Assembly: GCA_021496925.1 (NCBI GenBank)
Contig: CP053915.1
Span: forward strand, 4,429,501 to 4,493,500
Length of the DNA: 64,000 bases
DNA from: Acidovorax sp. YS12
GTDB taxonomy: Bacteria; Pseudomonadota; Gammaproteobacteria; Burkholderiales; Burkholderiaceae_C
Direction: 5' to 3'
Made by a program: the position numbers and the translations under genes. Below the pieces are notes generated by a model. It saw only the letters and a list, made by a program, of their open reading frames with translations. It was not told where the DNA came from and ran no database searches. Shown here piece by piece: positions 50,585 through 58,620 of this stretch; position 1 is the first letter of the stretch, and the number at the start of each line of letters is the position of its first letter.

Positions 50585-52852
50585 ATGCCTTTCTCCGTTT
50601 CTTTCCTGGCCTGCATGCCGCGCGCGCGGCGGCGCTGGCGCGTCGGCGTGGCGGTGCTGGCGTGGCTGGCCCTGCCCGCCTGGGCGCTGCCCACGTTCGA
50701 TGAGGTGCGCACGGGCTTCCGTTCGTCCGAAACCCTGGTGCTCTCGCGCGAGGGCGAGGTGGTGCAGCGCGTGCGCACCGACGCCAGCGTGCGCCGCGGC
50801 CAGTGGCAGGCGCTGGCCGACGTGTCGCCCGCGCTGCGCCAGGCGCTGGTGCTGAGCGAGGACAAGCGCTTCTACGCGCACAGCGGCGTGGACTGGGCCG
50901 CCGTTTCGGCGGCGGCCTGGGGCAACCTGTGGAACCAGCGCACGCGCGGCGCCAGCACCCTCACCATGCAGCTCGCGGGCCTGCTGGATGGCGATGCATC
51001 GGGCTTTCTGCGCCAGGGCCCGGGCGGGCGCGGCGTGGCGCAGAAGCTCGGCCAGGCCGTGGCGGCGCAGGTGCTGGACCGGCGCTGGCGCAAGGACCAG
51101 ATCCTCGAGGCGTACCTGAACCTCGTGCCGTTCCGGGGCGAGGTCGTGGGCATCGACGCCCTGGCGCGCACCCTGTTCGGCAAGGCGCCGCACGGCCTGG
51201 ACGAGCGCGAGGCCGCCGTGGCCGCCGCGCTGGTGCGCGCACCCAACGCCCGGCCCGCGCTGGTGGCGCAGCGCGCCTGCGGCGTGCTGCAGGCCATGCG
51301 CCCGAAGGCCGGGAGCGCCACGGCCAGCGCCGAGTGCGATGCGCTCGACCTGTTCACCACCGCCGCCCTGCAGCGCCGCGCCTGGGCCGCCAGCGAAGGC
51401 ATGGCGCCGCACTTCGCGCGCCAGTTCATGGCGCAGCAGCGCGCCCGGCTGGTGCCGGGCCAGCCTTTGCCGGCCACGCTGCGCTCCAGCCTGCGCGCGC
51501 CGCTGCAGCGCATGGCACAGCAGACCCTGGCCCAGCACCTGCGCGAGCTGCGCGGGCGCAACGTGGAGGATGGCGCCGTGGTGGTGCTCGACAACGCCAG
51601 CGGCGAGGTGCTGGCCTGGGTCGGCTCCTCGGGCGAACTCAGCCAGGCGGCCGAGGTGGACGGCGTGCTCGCGCGGCGCCAGCCCGGCTCCACGCTCAAG
51701 CCCTTCCTGTACGCGCAAGCCATCGCGCAGCGGCGGCTCACGGCGGCCTCGCTGGTGCACGATGCGCCCGCGCAGATCGCCACCGCCAGCGGGCTGTACA
51801 TCCCGCAGAACTACGACCGGCAGTTCAAGGGCTGGGTCTCGGTGCGCACCGCGCTCGCGGCCTCGCTCAACGTGCCCGCGGTGCGCACGCTGGTCATGGT
51901 CTCGCCCGATGCCTTCTTCGCCCAGTTGCGCCAGCTCGGCCTGCCGCTGGCCGAGTCCGGCGGCTACTACGGCTACAGCCTGGCCCTGGGCAGCAGCGAG
52001 GTGCAACTGCTGCACCTGGCCAACGCCTACCGCGCACTGGCCAACGGCGGGCGCGCCAGCCCCGTGGCCTACGCGCCCGGCGCCACCCCCACATTCACCC
52101 CGGCGCTGGACGCGCGCGCGGCCTACCTGGCGGGCGACATCCTCTCCGACCCGAACGCGCGCGCGCGCACCTTCGGCACCGACAGCGTGCTCGCCACGCG
52201 CTTCTGGAGCGCGGTCAAAACCGGCACCAGCAAGGACATGCGCGACAACTGGGCCGTCGGCTGGTCCGCGCGCTACACCGTCGGCGTGTGGGTGGGCAAC
52301 GCCAGCGGCGCCAGCATGCATGACGTGAGCGGCAGCAGCGGCGCGGCACCCATCTGGGCCGCCGTGATGGGCTGGCTGCATGCGCGCGCGCCCAGCCGCG
52401 CGCCCCGGCCCCCGGCCGGGCTGGTGCGCCAGGACGTGCGCTTCGGCCCCGACGCGCAAGGCCAGCCGCTGGAGAGCCGGCGCAGCGAGTGGTTCATCGA
52501 CGGTACGCAGCAGCCGCTGTTTGCTATGGATTCGGGAGCTTCTGGCGCTTACCCAGCAAGCGCTGGAGGCCAAAATGGCTTGCAGGCACGCATCCAGTCG
52601 CCCACGCCCGGCACCGTCATCGCACTGGACCCCGACATTCCGCCCGCGCGCCAGAGCCTGTGGTTCGAGGCCAGCGGCGAGGGCAACGGCCTGCGCTGGC
52701 GCATCGACGGGCGTGAGCTGGGCCGGGGCGCGCGCTGGGGCTGGCTGCCCTGGCCGGGCCGGCACCTGGTGGAACTGACCGACGCGCGCGGCCAGGTGCT
52801 CGATAGCCTGCGCTTCGAGGTGCGCGGGGCCGGGGTGCGGGCGGGCAGATGA
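50585..52852 (+). CDS. pbpC: Penicillin-binding protein 1C
   Basis: Bifunctional peptidoglycan synthase of 755 residues. Signal-anchor at about 20-40. GT51 glycosyltransferase domain: LSEDKRFYAHSGVDW and TRGASTLTMQLAG. Transpeptidase domain: PGSTLKPF (SxxK Ser near 369), SLN in AASLNVPAV, and KTGTS near 545. The C-terminal PBP1C beta domain follows (RIQSPTPGTVIALDPDIPP). In this family it works with alpha-2-macroglobulin to repair the wall and trap proteases after envelope breach. Residues AMDSGASGAYPASAGGQNGL are encoded by an in-frame palindromic repeat in the linker before the beta domain. Confidence 0.95.
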   Translation: MPFSVSFLACMPRARRRWRVGVAVLAWLALPAWALPTFDEVRTGFRSSETLVLSREGEVVQRVRTDASVRRGQWQALADVSPALRQALVLSEDKRFYAHSGVDWAAVSAAAWGNLWNQRTRGASTLTMQLAGLLDGDASGFLRQGPGGRGVAQKLGQAVAAQVLDRRWRKDQILEAYLNLVPFRGEVVGIDALARTLFGKAPHGLDEREAAVAAALVRAPNARPALVAQRACGVLQAMRPKAGSATASAECDALDLFTTAALQRRAWAASEGMAPHFARQFMAQQRARLVPGQPLPATLRSSLRAPLQRMAQQTLAQHLRELRGRNVEDGAVVVLDNASGEVLAWVGSSGELSQAAEVDGVLARRQPGSTLKPFLYAQAIAQRRLTAASLVHDAPAQIATASGLYIPQNYDRQFKGWVSVRTALAASLNVPAVRTLVMVSPDAFFAQLRQLGLPLAESGGYYGYSLALGSSEVQLLHLANAYRALANGGRASPVAYAPGATPTFTPALDARAAYLAGDILSDPNARARTFGTDSVLATRFWSAVKTGTSKDMRDNWAVGWSARYTVGVWVGNASGASMHDVSGSSGAAPIWAAVMGWLHARAPSRAPRPPAGLVRQDVRFGPDAQGQPLESRRSEWFIDGTQQPLFAMDSGASGAYPASAGGQNGLQARIQSPTPGTVIALDPDIPPARQSLWFEASGEGNGLRWRIDGRELGRGARWGWLPWPGRHLVELTDARGQVLDSLRFEVRGAGVRAGR
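52529..52579. repeat. Dispersed palindromic repeat, copy 12, in frame within pbpC
   Basis: GGGAGCTTCTGGCGCTTAC, CCAGC, AAGCGCTGGAGGCCAAAATGG. The arms are nearly intact and close to the consensus, implying recent insertion. The frame is kept and encodes a Gly/Ser/Ala linker. Confidence 0.88.
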
Positions 52853-52870
52853 AGGAAACAAGGGGGACAC

Positions 52871-53395
52871 ATGCGATCGGTTCTGGTATCGGTGGTTATG
52901 CTCCAGTGCCTTGCGGCCCTGGCCCATGGGCCGGAGCCGGATTGCGGCATGCTGCCGTGCGGTCCCGGCGCGCCCCGGTTCGCGCAATATGCGGTTGCGC
53001 AGCAGGTCGTCAGGAAACCGGCACCCGTGGATTGGCACAGCCACCCTCGGGCCAGACGCTTTCGCACGGCGCTTTCCCAGGCCGTGGCTGGTGGCCCGAA
53101 TTTCGCGGGCCACTACACGGTGGCCACGTGGGGATGTGGCGTCGCTTGCCTGGAAATGGCGATTGTGGATACGCACACGGGGCGGGTTTTCTTTCCGGGA
53201 AACATGCGCAGGAATGCGTACCACGTTGTTACCGAGGACAGGCTGCCTGCGCCCTTCCAGTTCGTGGCGGACAGCGCGTTGCTCATCGTGGCCGGTGCGC
53301 CGGACGACGGGCCGGAAAAGGGCATCTTCTTCTACGTGTGGAACGGTAAGACCTTGCGGCTCCGCTACAAGGAGGCCAGGGAGTGGACGCCTTGA
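52871..53395 (+). CDS. Exported protein of unknown function
   Basis: A 174-residue protein with a signal peptide (LVSVVMLQCLAALAHG). The conserved core contains GGPNFAGHYTVATWGCGVACLEMAIVDTHTGRVFFPG, a recurring pattern in exported proteobacterial proteins without a known role; a disulphide between the two Cys of WGCGVAC is plausible. ATG at 52871 has AGGGGG upstream. It lies 18 bp downstream of pbpC and may be cotranscribed with it. No enzyme motif is visible. Confidence 0.75.
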   Translation: MRSVLVSVVMLQCLAALAHGPEPDCGMLPCGPGAPRFAQYAVAQQVVRKPAPVDWHSHPRARRFRTALSQAVAGGPNFAGHYTVATWGCGVACLEMAIVDTHTGRVFFPGNMRRNAYHVVTEDRLPAPFQFVADSALLIVAGAPDDGPEKGIFFYVWNGKTLRLRYKEAREWTP

Positions 53396-53534
53396 GGCTT
53401 CACCCGTCGGCCAGCAGCGGCACCTCCACGCACACCGCCGTACACCCTGGCCGCGCGATGCCGCGCAGAAGTAAGCGTTCTGCACGCACGGTGGGTTCAT
53501 TTACACTGGGACACAACTTCCAGGAGGCCCCCGC

Positions 53535-54110
53535 GTGCAACCCCTTCTCTCCCATTGGCGCCGGCTCCAGCACCACCTGTTTGCGTGGTGTGCGGCCGTC
53601 CTGTTGTGCGCCGCCGGGTGGGGGGCGGCGTGGCCAGCCTGGGGGGAAGAGATCGTCACCGACGAAAAGTCGCAGTCCGTCGCCAAGACGGTGATGGGCA
53701 TCCTGGGCTACACGCGCTGGCCGGGCGAGCCCGAGACCGTGCAGCTGTGCGTCGTCGGGCCCACCGAGTACGCCGACGAGCTGCTCAAGGGCGGGCAACT
53801 GCCGGGCGCGCGCGTGGTGCAGGTGCGCCGCATGCGCCTGGAGGACGCGGCCTTGCTGACCCAGTGCCACGGCGTGTACGCGGGCCGGCTGGACGACCGG
53901 GCGTGGCATGCGCTGCGCCAGCGGCTGCAGGGCCAGCCGCTGCTGTCGATCAGCGAACGCCAGGAGCTGTGCCAGACCGACTGCATGTTCTGCCTCGACG
54001 TGCGGGACGCGGGCGTCGGCTTTGAAACCAACCTCGATGCCGTGGCGCGCAGCGGCGTGCGCGTCAACCCGCGGGTCCTGCAACTGGCCAAGCGCAAAGG
54101 AGGGGCTTGA
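53535..54110 (+). CDS. yfiR: YfiR-family periplasmic repressor of a diguanylate cyclase
   Basis: A 191-residue exported protein with signal peptide (AAVLLCAAGWGAAWPAWG) and the YfiR domain (KTVMGILGYTRWPGEPETVQLCVVGP, RMRLEDAALLTQCHGVY, LLSISERQELCQTDCMFCLDV). Cysteines at LC, QC and the CQTDCMFC cluster may form the regulatory disulphides known for YfiR in Pseudomonas. GTG at 53535 with AGGAGG upstream decides the start. By homology it represses the adjacent diguanylate cyclase in the periplasm. The stop overlaps the next start (TGATG). An inverted repeat GCAGAA/TTCTGC lies at 53465-53483 in its promoter region. Confidence 0.9.
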   Translation: MQPLLSHWRRLQHHLFAWCAAVLLCAAGWGAAWPAWGEEIVTDEKSQSVAKTVMGILGYTRWPGEPETVQLCVVGPTEYADELLKGGQLPGARVVQVRRMRLEDAALLTQCHGVYAGRLDDRAWHALRQRLQGQPLLSISERQELCQTDCMFCLDVRDAGVGFETNLDAVARSGVRVNPRVLQLAKRKGGA

Positions 54111-55357
54111 TGGCTCCAGCGCCAGGGGCAGCGCGCGGGCCGCTGTCGTTGCGTGACGTGGTGCACCGCGCCCACCTGGGCATGGCCCTGGTGGCCATGG
54201 CGCTGGCGGGCAGCCTGCTGCTGCTGGCAGGCCTGTTCGCGTTGCGCGTGCACATCGGCAGCAACCTGGAGCTGACCGCGCGTTCCGTGGCCTACACGGT
54301 CGAGGCGGCGCTGGTCTTCAGGGACGCCGAGGACGCGCAGCAGACCCTGGCGCGCATGCTCGCCGGCGAAGGCGTGGCCCAGGCGCAGGTGCGCGATGCG
54401 CAGGGCAAGGTGTTCGCCCAGTGGCAGCGCAGCGGGTCGGGCCCGCGTGCGCGCATGGGCGCCACGCTGGCGCGGCTGGTCGGCAGCCAGCAGGCGACGG
54501 CGCCCATCCTGTTCGGTGGCGTGGCGGTGGGGCAGGTTGAGCTGCTTGGCGATGGGCAGGGCATGCTGAATTTCGTGCTGTCCGGCGTGGCGGTGCTGCT
54601 GCTGTGCACGGCGGTCAGCGGCGCAGTCGGCATGGCGCTGTCGCGGCGCATGCTGCGCGACATCGTGACCCCCCTGCAGGCCTTGGCGCGGGTGGCGCGC
54701 GCGGTGCACCACGAGCGCGCCGTGGGCCAGCGCGTGCCGCCCGCGCGGCTGGCCGAGCTGCGCGCGCTGGGCGATGACTTCAACGCCCTGCTCGATGAGC
54801 TGGAGCGCCGCCAGTCGCTGCTGGAGGAGAAAAACGCCCAGCTCACCCACAGCGCGCTGCACGACAGCCTGACCGGGCTGCCCAACCGGGCGCATTTCGA
54901 GCACTTCCTTCAGGAGGCGCTGGCGCGCGCGCATGCCGGCGGGCAGCCGATGGCGCTGCTGTTCCTCGACAACGATGGCTTCAAGCAGGTCAACGACACC
55001 CACGGCCATGGCGCGGGCGATGTCCTGCTGGCCGAGGTGGCGCGGCGGGTGCAGGCGCAATTGCGCCCGGGCGACCTGGCGGCCCGGCTTGGAGGGGATG
55101 AGTTTGCCGTGGTGATGGCGCCCGCCGCCACGGGGCCGCAGGCCGAGGCCATGGCCGCCCGCCTGGGCCAGGCCATTGCCGCGCCGCTGCGCCTGGCCTC
55201 GGGGGTGGAGCTGCATCCCGCGGCCAGCATTGGCGTAGCCTTGTTCCCGCAGCAGGGGGCCGACATGGAGGCGCTGCTGCGCGCTGCCGATGCCGCCATG
55301 TACCATGTGAAGGGCCGCCGTCGCCGGGCTCGCGCCGAGACCCCGGCACCGCGGTGA
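54110..55357 (+). CDS. yfiN: YfiN-type diguanylate cyclase (HAMP-GGDEF)
   Basis: Makes cyclic di-GMP. 415 residues: membrane helix 1 (MALVAMALAGSLLLLAGLFAL), a periplasmic sensor of about 100 residues, helix 2 (MLNFVLSGVAVLLLCTAVSGAV), HAMP (about 165-225), coiled coil and a GGDEF domain with the intact active motif RLGGDEF (near 326-332) and the metal-binding LFLDNDGFKQVND. A weak inhibitory-site RxxD may precede it. ATG at 54110 overlaps the YfiR stop. YfiR and YfiB, encoded on either side, should control it, linking envelope state to biofilm output. Confidence 0.93.
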   Translation: MAPAPGAARGPLSLRDVVHRAHLGMALVAMALAGSLLLLAGLFALRVHIGSNLELTARSVAYTVEAALVFRDAEDAQQTLARMLAGEGVAQAQVRDAQGKVFAQWQRSGSGPRARMGATLARLVGSQQATAPILFGGVAVGQVELLGDGQGMLNFVLSGVAVLLLCTAVSGAVGMALSRRMLRDIVTPLQALARVARAVHHERAVGQRVPPARLAELRALGDDFNALLDELERRQSLLEEKNAQLTHSALHDSLTGLPNRAHFEHFLQEALARAHAGGQPMALLFLDNDGFKQVNDTHGHGAGDVLLAEVARRVQAQLRPGDLAARLGGDEFAVVMAPAATGPQAEAMAARLGQAIAAPLRLASGVELHPAASIGVALFPQQGADMEALLRAADAAMYHVKGRRRRARAETPAPR

Positions 55358-55392
55358 AGGGCAGCCAGAAGCTGCCAGCCAAAGGGACAGCA

Positions 55393-55932
55393 ATGATGCA
55401 GACGAATTCGATGGATGTCTCCCGCGCAAGGTTTCTGCGCTGCGCAGCGGCCGCTGTGGCCGCCCTGGCGCTGGCCGCGTGCCAGAGCCCGCCGGCCCCG
55501 GCCTCCGTCCCGGCGCCGCCGCAGCCCGACCGGCGGGCCCAGGTGCTGCGCGAATATGGCTTCGAGCAGACCGACGACGGCTGGGAGCTGCAGATGTCCG
55601 GCAAGCTGCTGTTCGAGTTCGACTCGGATGCACTGCAGGGCCAGCGCCGCGCCTCGGTGCTGCAGATGGGGCACGCCCTGGTGGCGGTGGGCGTGCAGAC
55701 GCTGCGCGTGGAGGGCCATACCGACGACCAGGGCAGCGATGCGTACAACGAGCGCCTGTCCCTGCGCCGCGCGCAGGCCGTGGCCCAGGTTCTGGCCGAG
55801 GCGGGCATGGAGCGCGGCCGCATCAGCGTGCGTGGCTACGGCCGCAGCCGCAGCCGTCCCCTGGTGACCGGTGGCCCTGAAGGGACGCGCAAGGAAAACC
55901 GGCGCGTGGCCATCATCGTGCCGGCGCAGTGA
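55393..55932 (+). CDS. yfiB: YfiB-type OmpA-like lipoprotein
   Basis: A 179-residue outer-membrane lipoprotein with lipobox LALAAC (residue about 29) and an OmpA-like peptidoglycan-binding domain (FEFDSDALQ, LRVEGHTDDQGSDAYNERLSLRRAQAVAQVL, GYGRSRSRP, ENRRVAIIV). The start at 55393 has AAGGGA upstream; an earlier GTG at 55354 overlaps the cyclase stop but lacks a ribosome site. By homology it sequesters YfiR and thereby frees YfiN. Gene order here is R-N-B. Confidence 0.92.
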   Translation: MMQTNSMDVSRARFLRCAAAAVAALALAACQSPPAPASVPAPPQPDRRAQVLREYGFEQTDDGWELQMSGKLLFEFDSDALQGQRRASVLQMGHALVAVGVQTLRVEGHTDDQGSDAYNERLSLRRAQAVAQVLAEAGMERGRISVRGYGRSRSRPLVTGGPEGTRKENRRVAIIVPAQ

Positions 55933-56065
55933 ACGCGCCCTGGGCAGCCGGGCGCAGGGCGGGGCTGGCTGCAAAAAAATTCAAACCTCCTGCAAAAGCC
56001 TTCAGCCTGCACGGGGCGGTGCGGGGCTACCATGCGCGGCTTGTTTCACGCCAACCGAGGACGCC

Positions 56066-57241
56066 GTGGCCGATCTCTCCAAAATCACCTGTATCGAAGA
56101 CCTGCGCGTGGCCGCCGAGCGGCGCGTGCCGCGCATGTTCTACGACTACGCCGATTCGGGGTCATGGACCGAGGGCACCTACCGTGCCAACGAAAGCGAT
56201 TTCCAGTCCATCAAGTTCCGCCAGCGCGTGGCTGTGAACATGGAAGGGCGCAGCACCGCTGTCACCCTGGTGGGACAGCAGGCCTTCATGCCGGTGGCGA
56301 TCGCGCCCGTGGGGCTGACCGGCATGCAGCATGCCGACGGCGAGATCCACGCCGCGCGCGCGGCCGAGAAGTTCGGCATCCCGTTCACCCTGTCCACCAT
56401 GAGCATCTGCTCGATCGAGGACATCGCCGGGCACACCAGCGCCCCGTTCTGGTTCCAGCTCTACATGATGCGCGACCGCGACGCCATGGCCCGCATGATC
56501 CAGCGTGCCAAGGATGCGAAATGCAGCGCCCTGGTGCTGACGCTGGACCTGCAGGTGATCGGCCAGCGCCACAAGGACATCAAGAACGGGCTGACCGCGC
56601 CGCCCCGGCCCACGCTGAAGAACATCCTCAACCTCATGACCAAGCCGCAGTGGTGCCTGGGCATGGCAGGTACCCGCCGCCGCACCTTCCGCAACCTGGT
56701 GGGGCACGTCAAGGGCGTCTCGGACATGAACTCGCTGGCCGCCTGGACCAACGAGCAGTTCGACCCGCGCCTGTCCTGGGCCGACGTGGACTGGGTCAAG
56801 CAGCAGTGGGGCGGCAAGCTCATCCTCAAGGGCATCATGGAGGTGGAGGACGCCGTGCTGGCCGCGCAGCACGGGGCCGATGCCATCGTGGTGAGCAACC
56901 ATGGCGGGCGCCAGCTCGACGGCGCGCCTTCGTCCATCCACGCGCTGCCCGCCATCGTGGCGGCCGTGGGCGACCGGCTGGAGGTGTGGATGGATGGCGG
57001 CATCCGCAGCGGCCAGGACGTGCTCAAGGCCTGGGCGCTGGGCGCGCGCGGCACCATGATCGGCCGGCCCATGGTCTACGGGCTGGGCGCCTTCGGCGAG
57101 GCCGGCGTGACCAAGGCCCTGCAGATCCTGCACAAGGAACTGGACGTGAGCATGGCGTTCTGCGGCCGCACCCAGCTGCAGCAGGTGGACCGTTCGATCC
57201 TGGTGCCCGGCACCTATCCGGCGCCCACAATAGCGGGGTGA
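56066..57241 (+). CDS. FMN-dependent alpha-hydroxyacid dehydrogenase (L-lactate dehydrogenase-like)
   Basis: Oxidises an L-2-hydroxyacid, probably L-lactate, to the keto acid with FMN. 391 residues: FYDYADSGSWTEGT, IAPVGLTGMQHADGEIHAARAAEKFGIPF, FQLYMMRDRD, LTLDLQVIGQRHKD, VSNHGGRQLDG with the catalytic His, and MDGGIRSGQDVLKAWALGA. GTG at 56066 with a GAGG site. No second membrane anchor is visible. It overlaps dinB by GTGA, an unusual pairing. Substrate not certain. Confidence 0.9.
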   Translation: MADLSKITCIEDLRVAAERRVPRMFYDYADSGSWTEGTYRANESDFQSIKFRQRVAVNMEGRSTAVTLVGQQAFMPVAIAPVGLTGMQHADGEIHAARAAEKFGIPFTLSTMSICSIEDIAGHTSAPFWFQLYMMRDRDAMARMIQRAKDAKCSALVLTLDLQVIGQRHKDIKNGLTAPPRPTLKNILNLMTKPQWCLGMAGTRRRTFRNLVGHVKGVSDMNSLAAWTNEQFDPRLSWADVDWVKQQWGGKLILKGIMEVEDAVLAAQHGADAIVVSNHGGRQLDGAPSSIHALPAIVAAVGDRLEVWMDGGIRSGQDVLKAWALGARGTMIGRPMVYGLGAFGEAGVTKALQILHKELDVSMAFCGRTQLQQVDRSILVPGTYPAPTIAG

Positions 57242-58458
57242 CCCCCGCCGAGCCGCTCCGCCGCATTGCCCACCTCGACATGGATGCGTTCTACGCATCC
57301 GTGGAGTTGCTGCGCTATCCCCAGCTGGCCGGGCTGCCGGTGGTGATCGGCGGCGGGCGCCGGACCGAGGACGATGCCCTGGCCGGCGCCTATGCCGGGC
57401 GCCTGGCCGAGATTCCGCTGGACTGCTTCGCGCGCCTGCAGGGCTACGCCGGCCGCGGCGTGATCACCACGGCCACCTACGCCGCGCGCGCCTTCGGCGT
57501 GGGCTCGGCCATGGGGCTGATGAAGGCGGCGCGCCTGTGCCCCCAGGCCATCCTGCTGCCGGTGGACTTCGCCGAGTACCGGCGCTACTCGCGCCGCTTC
57601 AAGGAGGTCATCCTCGCCATCGCGCCGGTGATGGAAGACCGGGGCGTCGACGAGGTGTACATCGATTTCACCCACGTGCCGGGCGGGCAGCGCGAGGGCG
57701 GGCGCGTGCTGGCGCGGCTGCTGCAGCGCAGCATCGCCGAAGCCACCGGGCTGAGCTGCTCGATCGGCGTGGCGCCCAACAAGCTGCTGGCCAAGATGGC
57801 CAGCGAGTTCCACAAGCCCAGCGGCATTTCCATCGTCCAGCCCGAGGAACTGCAGGCGCTGGTCTGGCCGCTGGCCTGCCGCAGGATCAACGGCATTGGC
57901 CCCAAGGCCGACGCCAAGCTGCAGGCGCATGGCATTCGCACCATCGGCGAGCTGGCGGCATGCCCGCGCGACTGGCTGGTGGCGCATTTCGGCAAGTCCA
58001 CGGGCCTGTGGCTGCACGAGGCGGCCTGGGGGCGTGACGAGCGCCCTGTGGTCACGCAGAGCGAGCCTGTCTCGGTGAGCCGCGAAACCACCTTCGAGCG
58101 CGACCTGCACGCCGTGCACGACCGCGCCGAGCTGGGCCGCATCTTCACTGCGCTGTGCCAGCGCGTGGCCGAGGACTTGCAGCGCAAGGGCTACATGGGC
58201 CGCACCATCGGCATCAAGCTGCGCTACGACGACTTCAAGACCGCCACGCGCGACCAGACCGTGGCTGAACCCCTGCAGGATGCCGCCGCGATCCGCCGCG
58301 TGGCGGGCCAATGCCTCAAGCGCGTGCCATTGGACAAGCGCCTGCGCCTGCTGGGCGTGCGTGTCGGGGCGCTGGTCAAGCCGGGGCAGGAGGGCGCGGT
58401 GGCGCCTGCCCGCCATCCCGCCCCTGGCGCCGACCCTTACACGGCGCCGCTTTTCTAG
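57238..58458 (+). CDS. dinB: DNA polymerase IV (Y-family)
   Basis: Translesion polymerase of 406 residues. Palm motif LDMDAFYASVE, then VMEDRGVDEVYIDF (second catalytic acidic pair), CSIGVAPNKLLAKMAS, NGIGPKADAKLQAHGI, and a little-finger domain. Compared with E. coli DinB there is an extra segment of about 35 residues between VIGGG and RGVITTATY, a betaproteobacterial feature as far as I recall. GTG at 57238 overlaps the dehydrogenase stop. The final TAG falls within the CTAG that borders a MITE-like element, so the C-terminus (APLF) may have been cut or reset by that insertion; the usual C-terminal clamp-binding motif is not apparent. Confidence 0.93.
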   Translation: MTPAEPLRRIAHLDMDAFYASVELLRYPQLAGLPVVIGGGRRTEDDALAGAYAGRLAEIPLDCFARLQGYAGRGVITTATYAARAFGVGSAMGLMKAARLCPQAILLPVDFAEYRRYSRRFKEVILAIAPVMEDRGVDEVYIDFTHVPGGQREGGRVLARLLQRSIAEATGLSCSIGVAPNKLLAKMASEFHKPSGISIVQPEELQALVWPLACRRINGIGPKADAKLQAHGIRTIGELAACPRDWLVAHFGKSTGLWLHEAAWGRDERPVVTQSEPVSVSRETTFERDLHAVHDRAELGRIFTALCQRVAEDLQRKGYMGRTIGIKLRYDDFKTATRDQTVAEPLQDAAAIRRVAGQCLKRVPLDKRLRLLGVRVGALVKPGQEGAVAPARHPAPGADPYTAPLF

Positions 58459-58616
58459 TGTCCCGAGTTGGAAGTTTGCTGAAGAAATAAAGATGTCGAA
58501 ATCGTCGCCAGGCAAGGCGCAAACCACAGCGATAGCCGTAGCTATCGCGCGGATTTGCAACGCAGCATGGCGGCGATTCTCGGCATCTTTATGAAGCGAA
58601 CTTCCAACTCGGGACA
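58459..58616. mobile_element. MITE-like palindromic element B (158 bp)
   Basis: Ends are perfect inverted repeats for 18 bp (TGTCCCGAGTTGGAAGTT) and extend imperfectly for about 48 bp. The centre has a hairpin (ATAGCCGTAGCTAT) with flanking GGCGCAAA and GATTTGCAACGC blocks, shared with element A. CTAG borders both ends (58455-58458 and 58617-58620), a likely target duplication. No coding capacity. Confidence 0.82.
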
Positions 58617-58620
58617 CTAG

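Noticed and set aside
3155..52579. The dispersed palindromes as a CRISPR array
   Set aside because: Copies are kilobases apart, variable, and sit in genes; no regular spacers and no cas genes.
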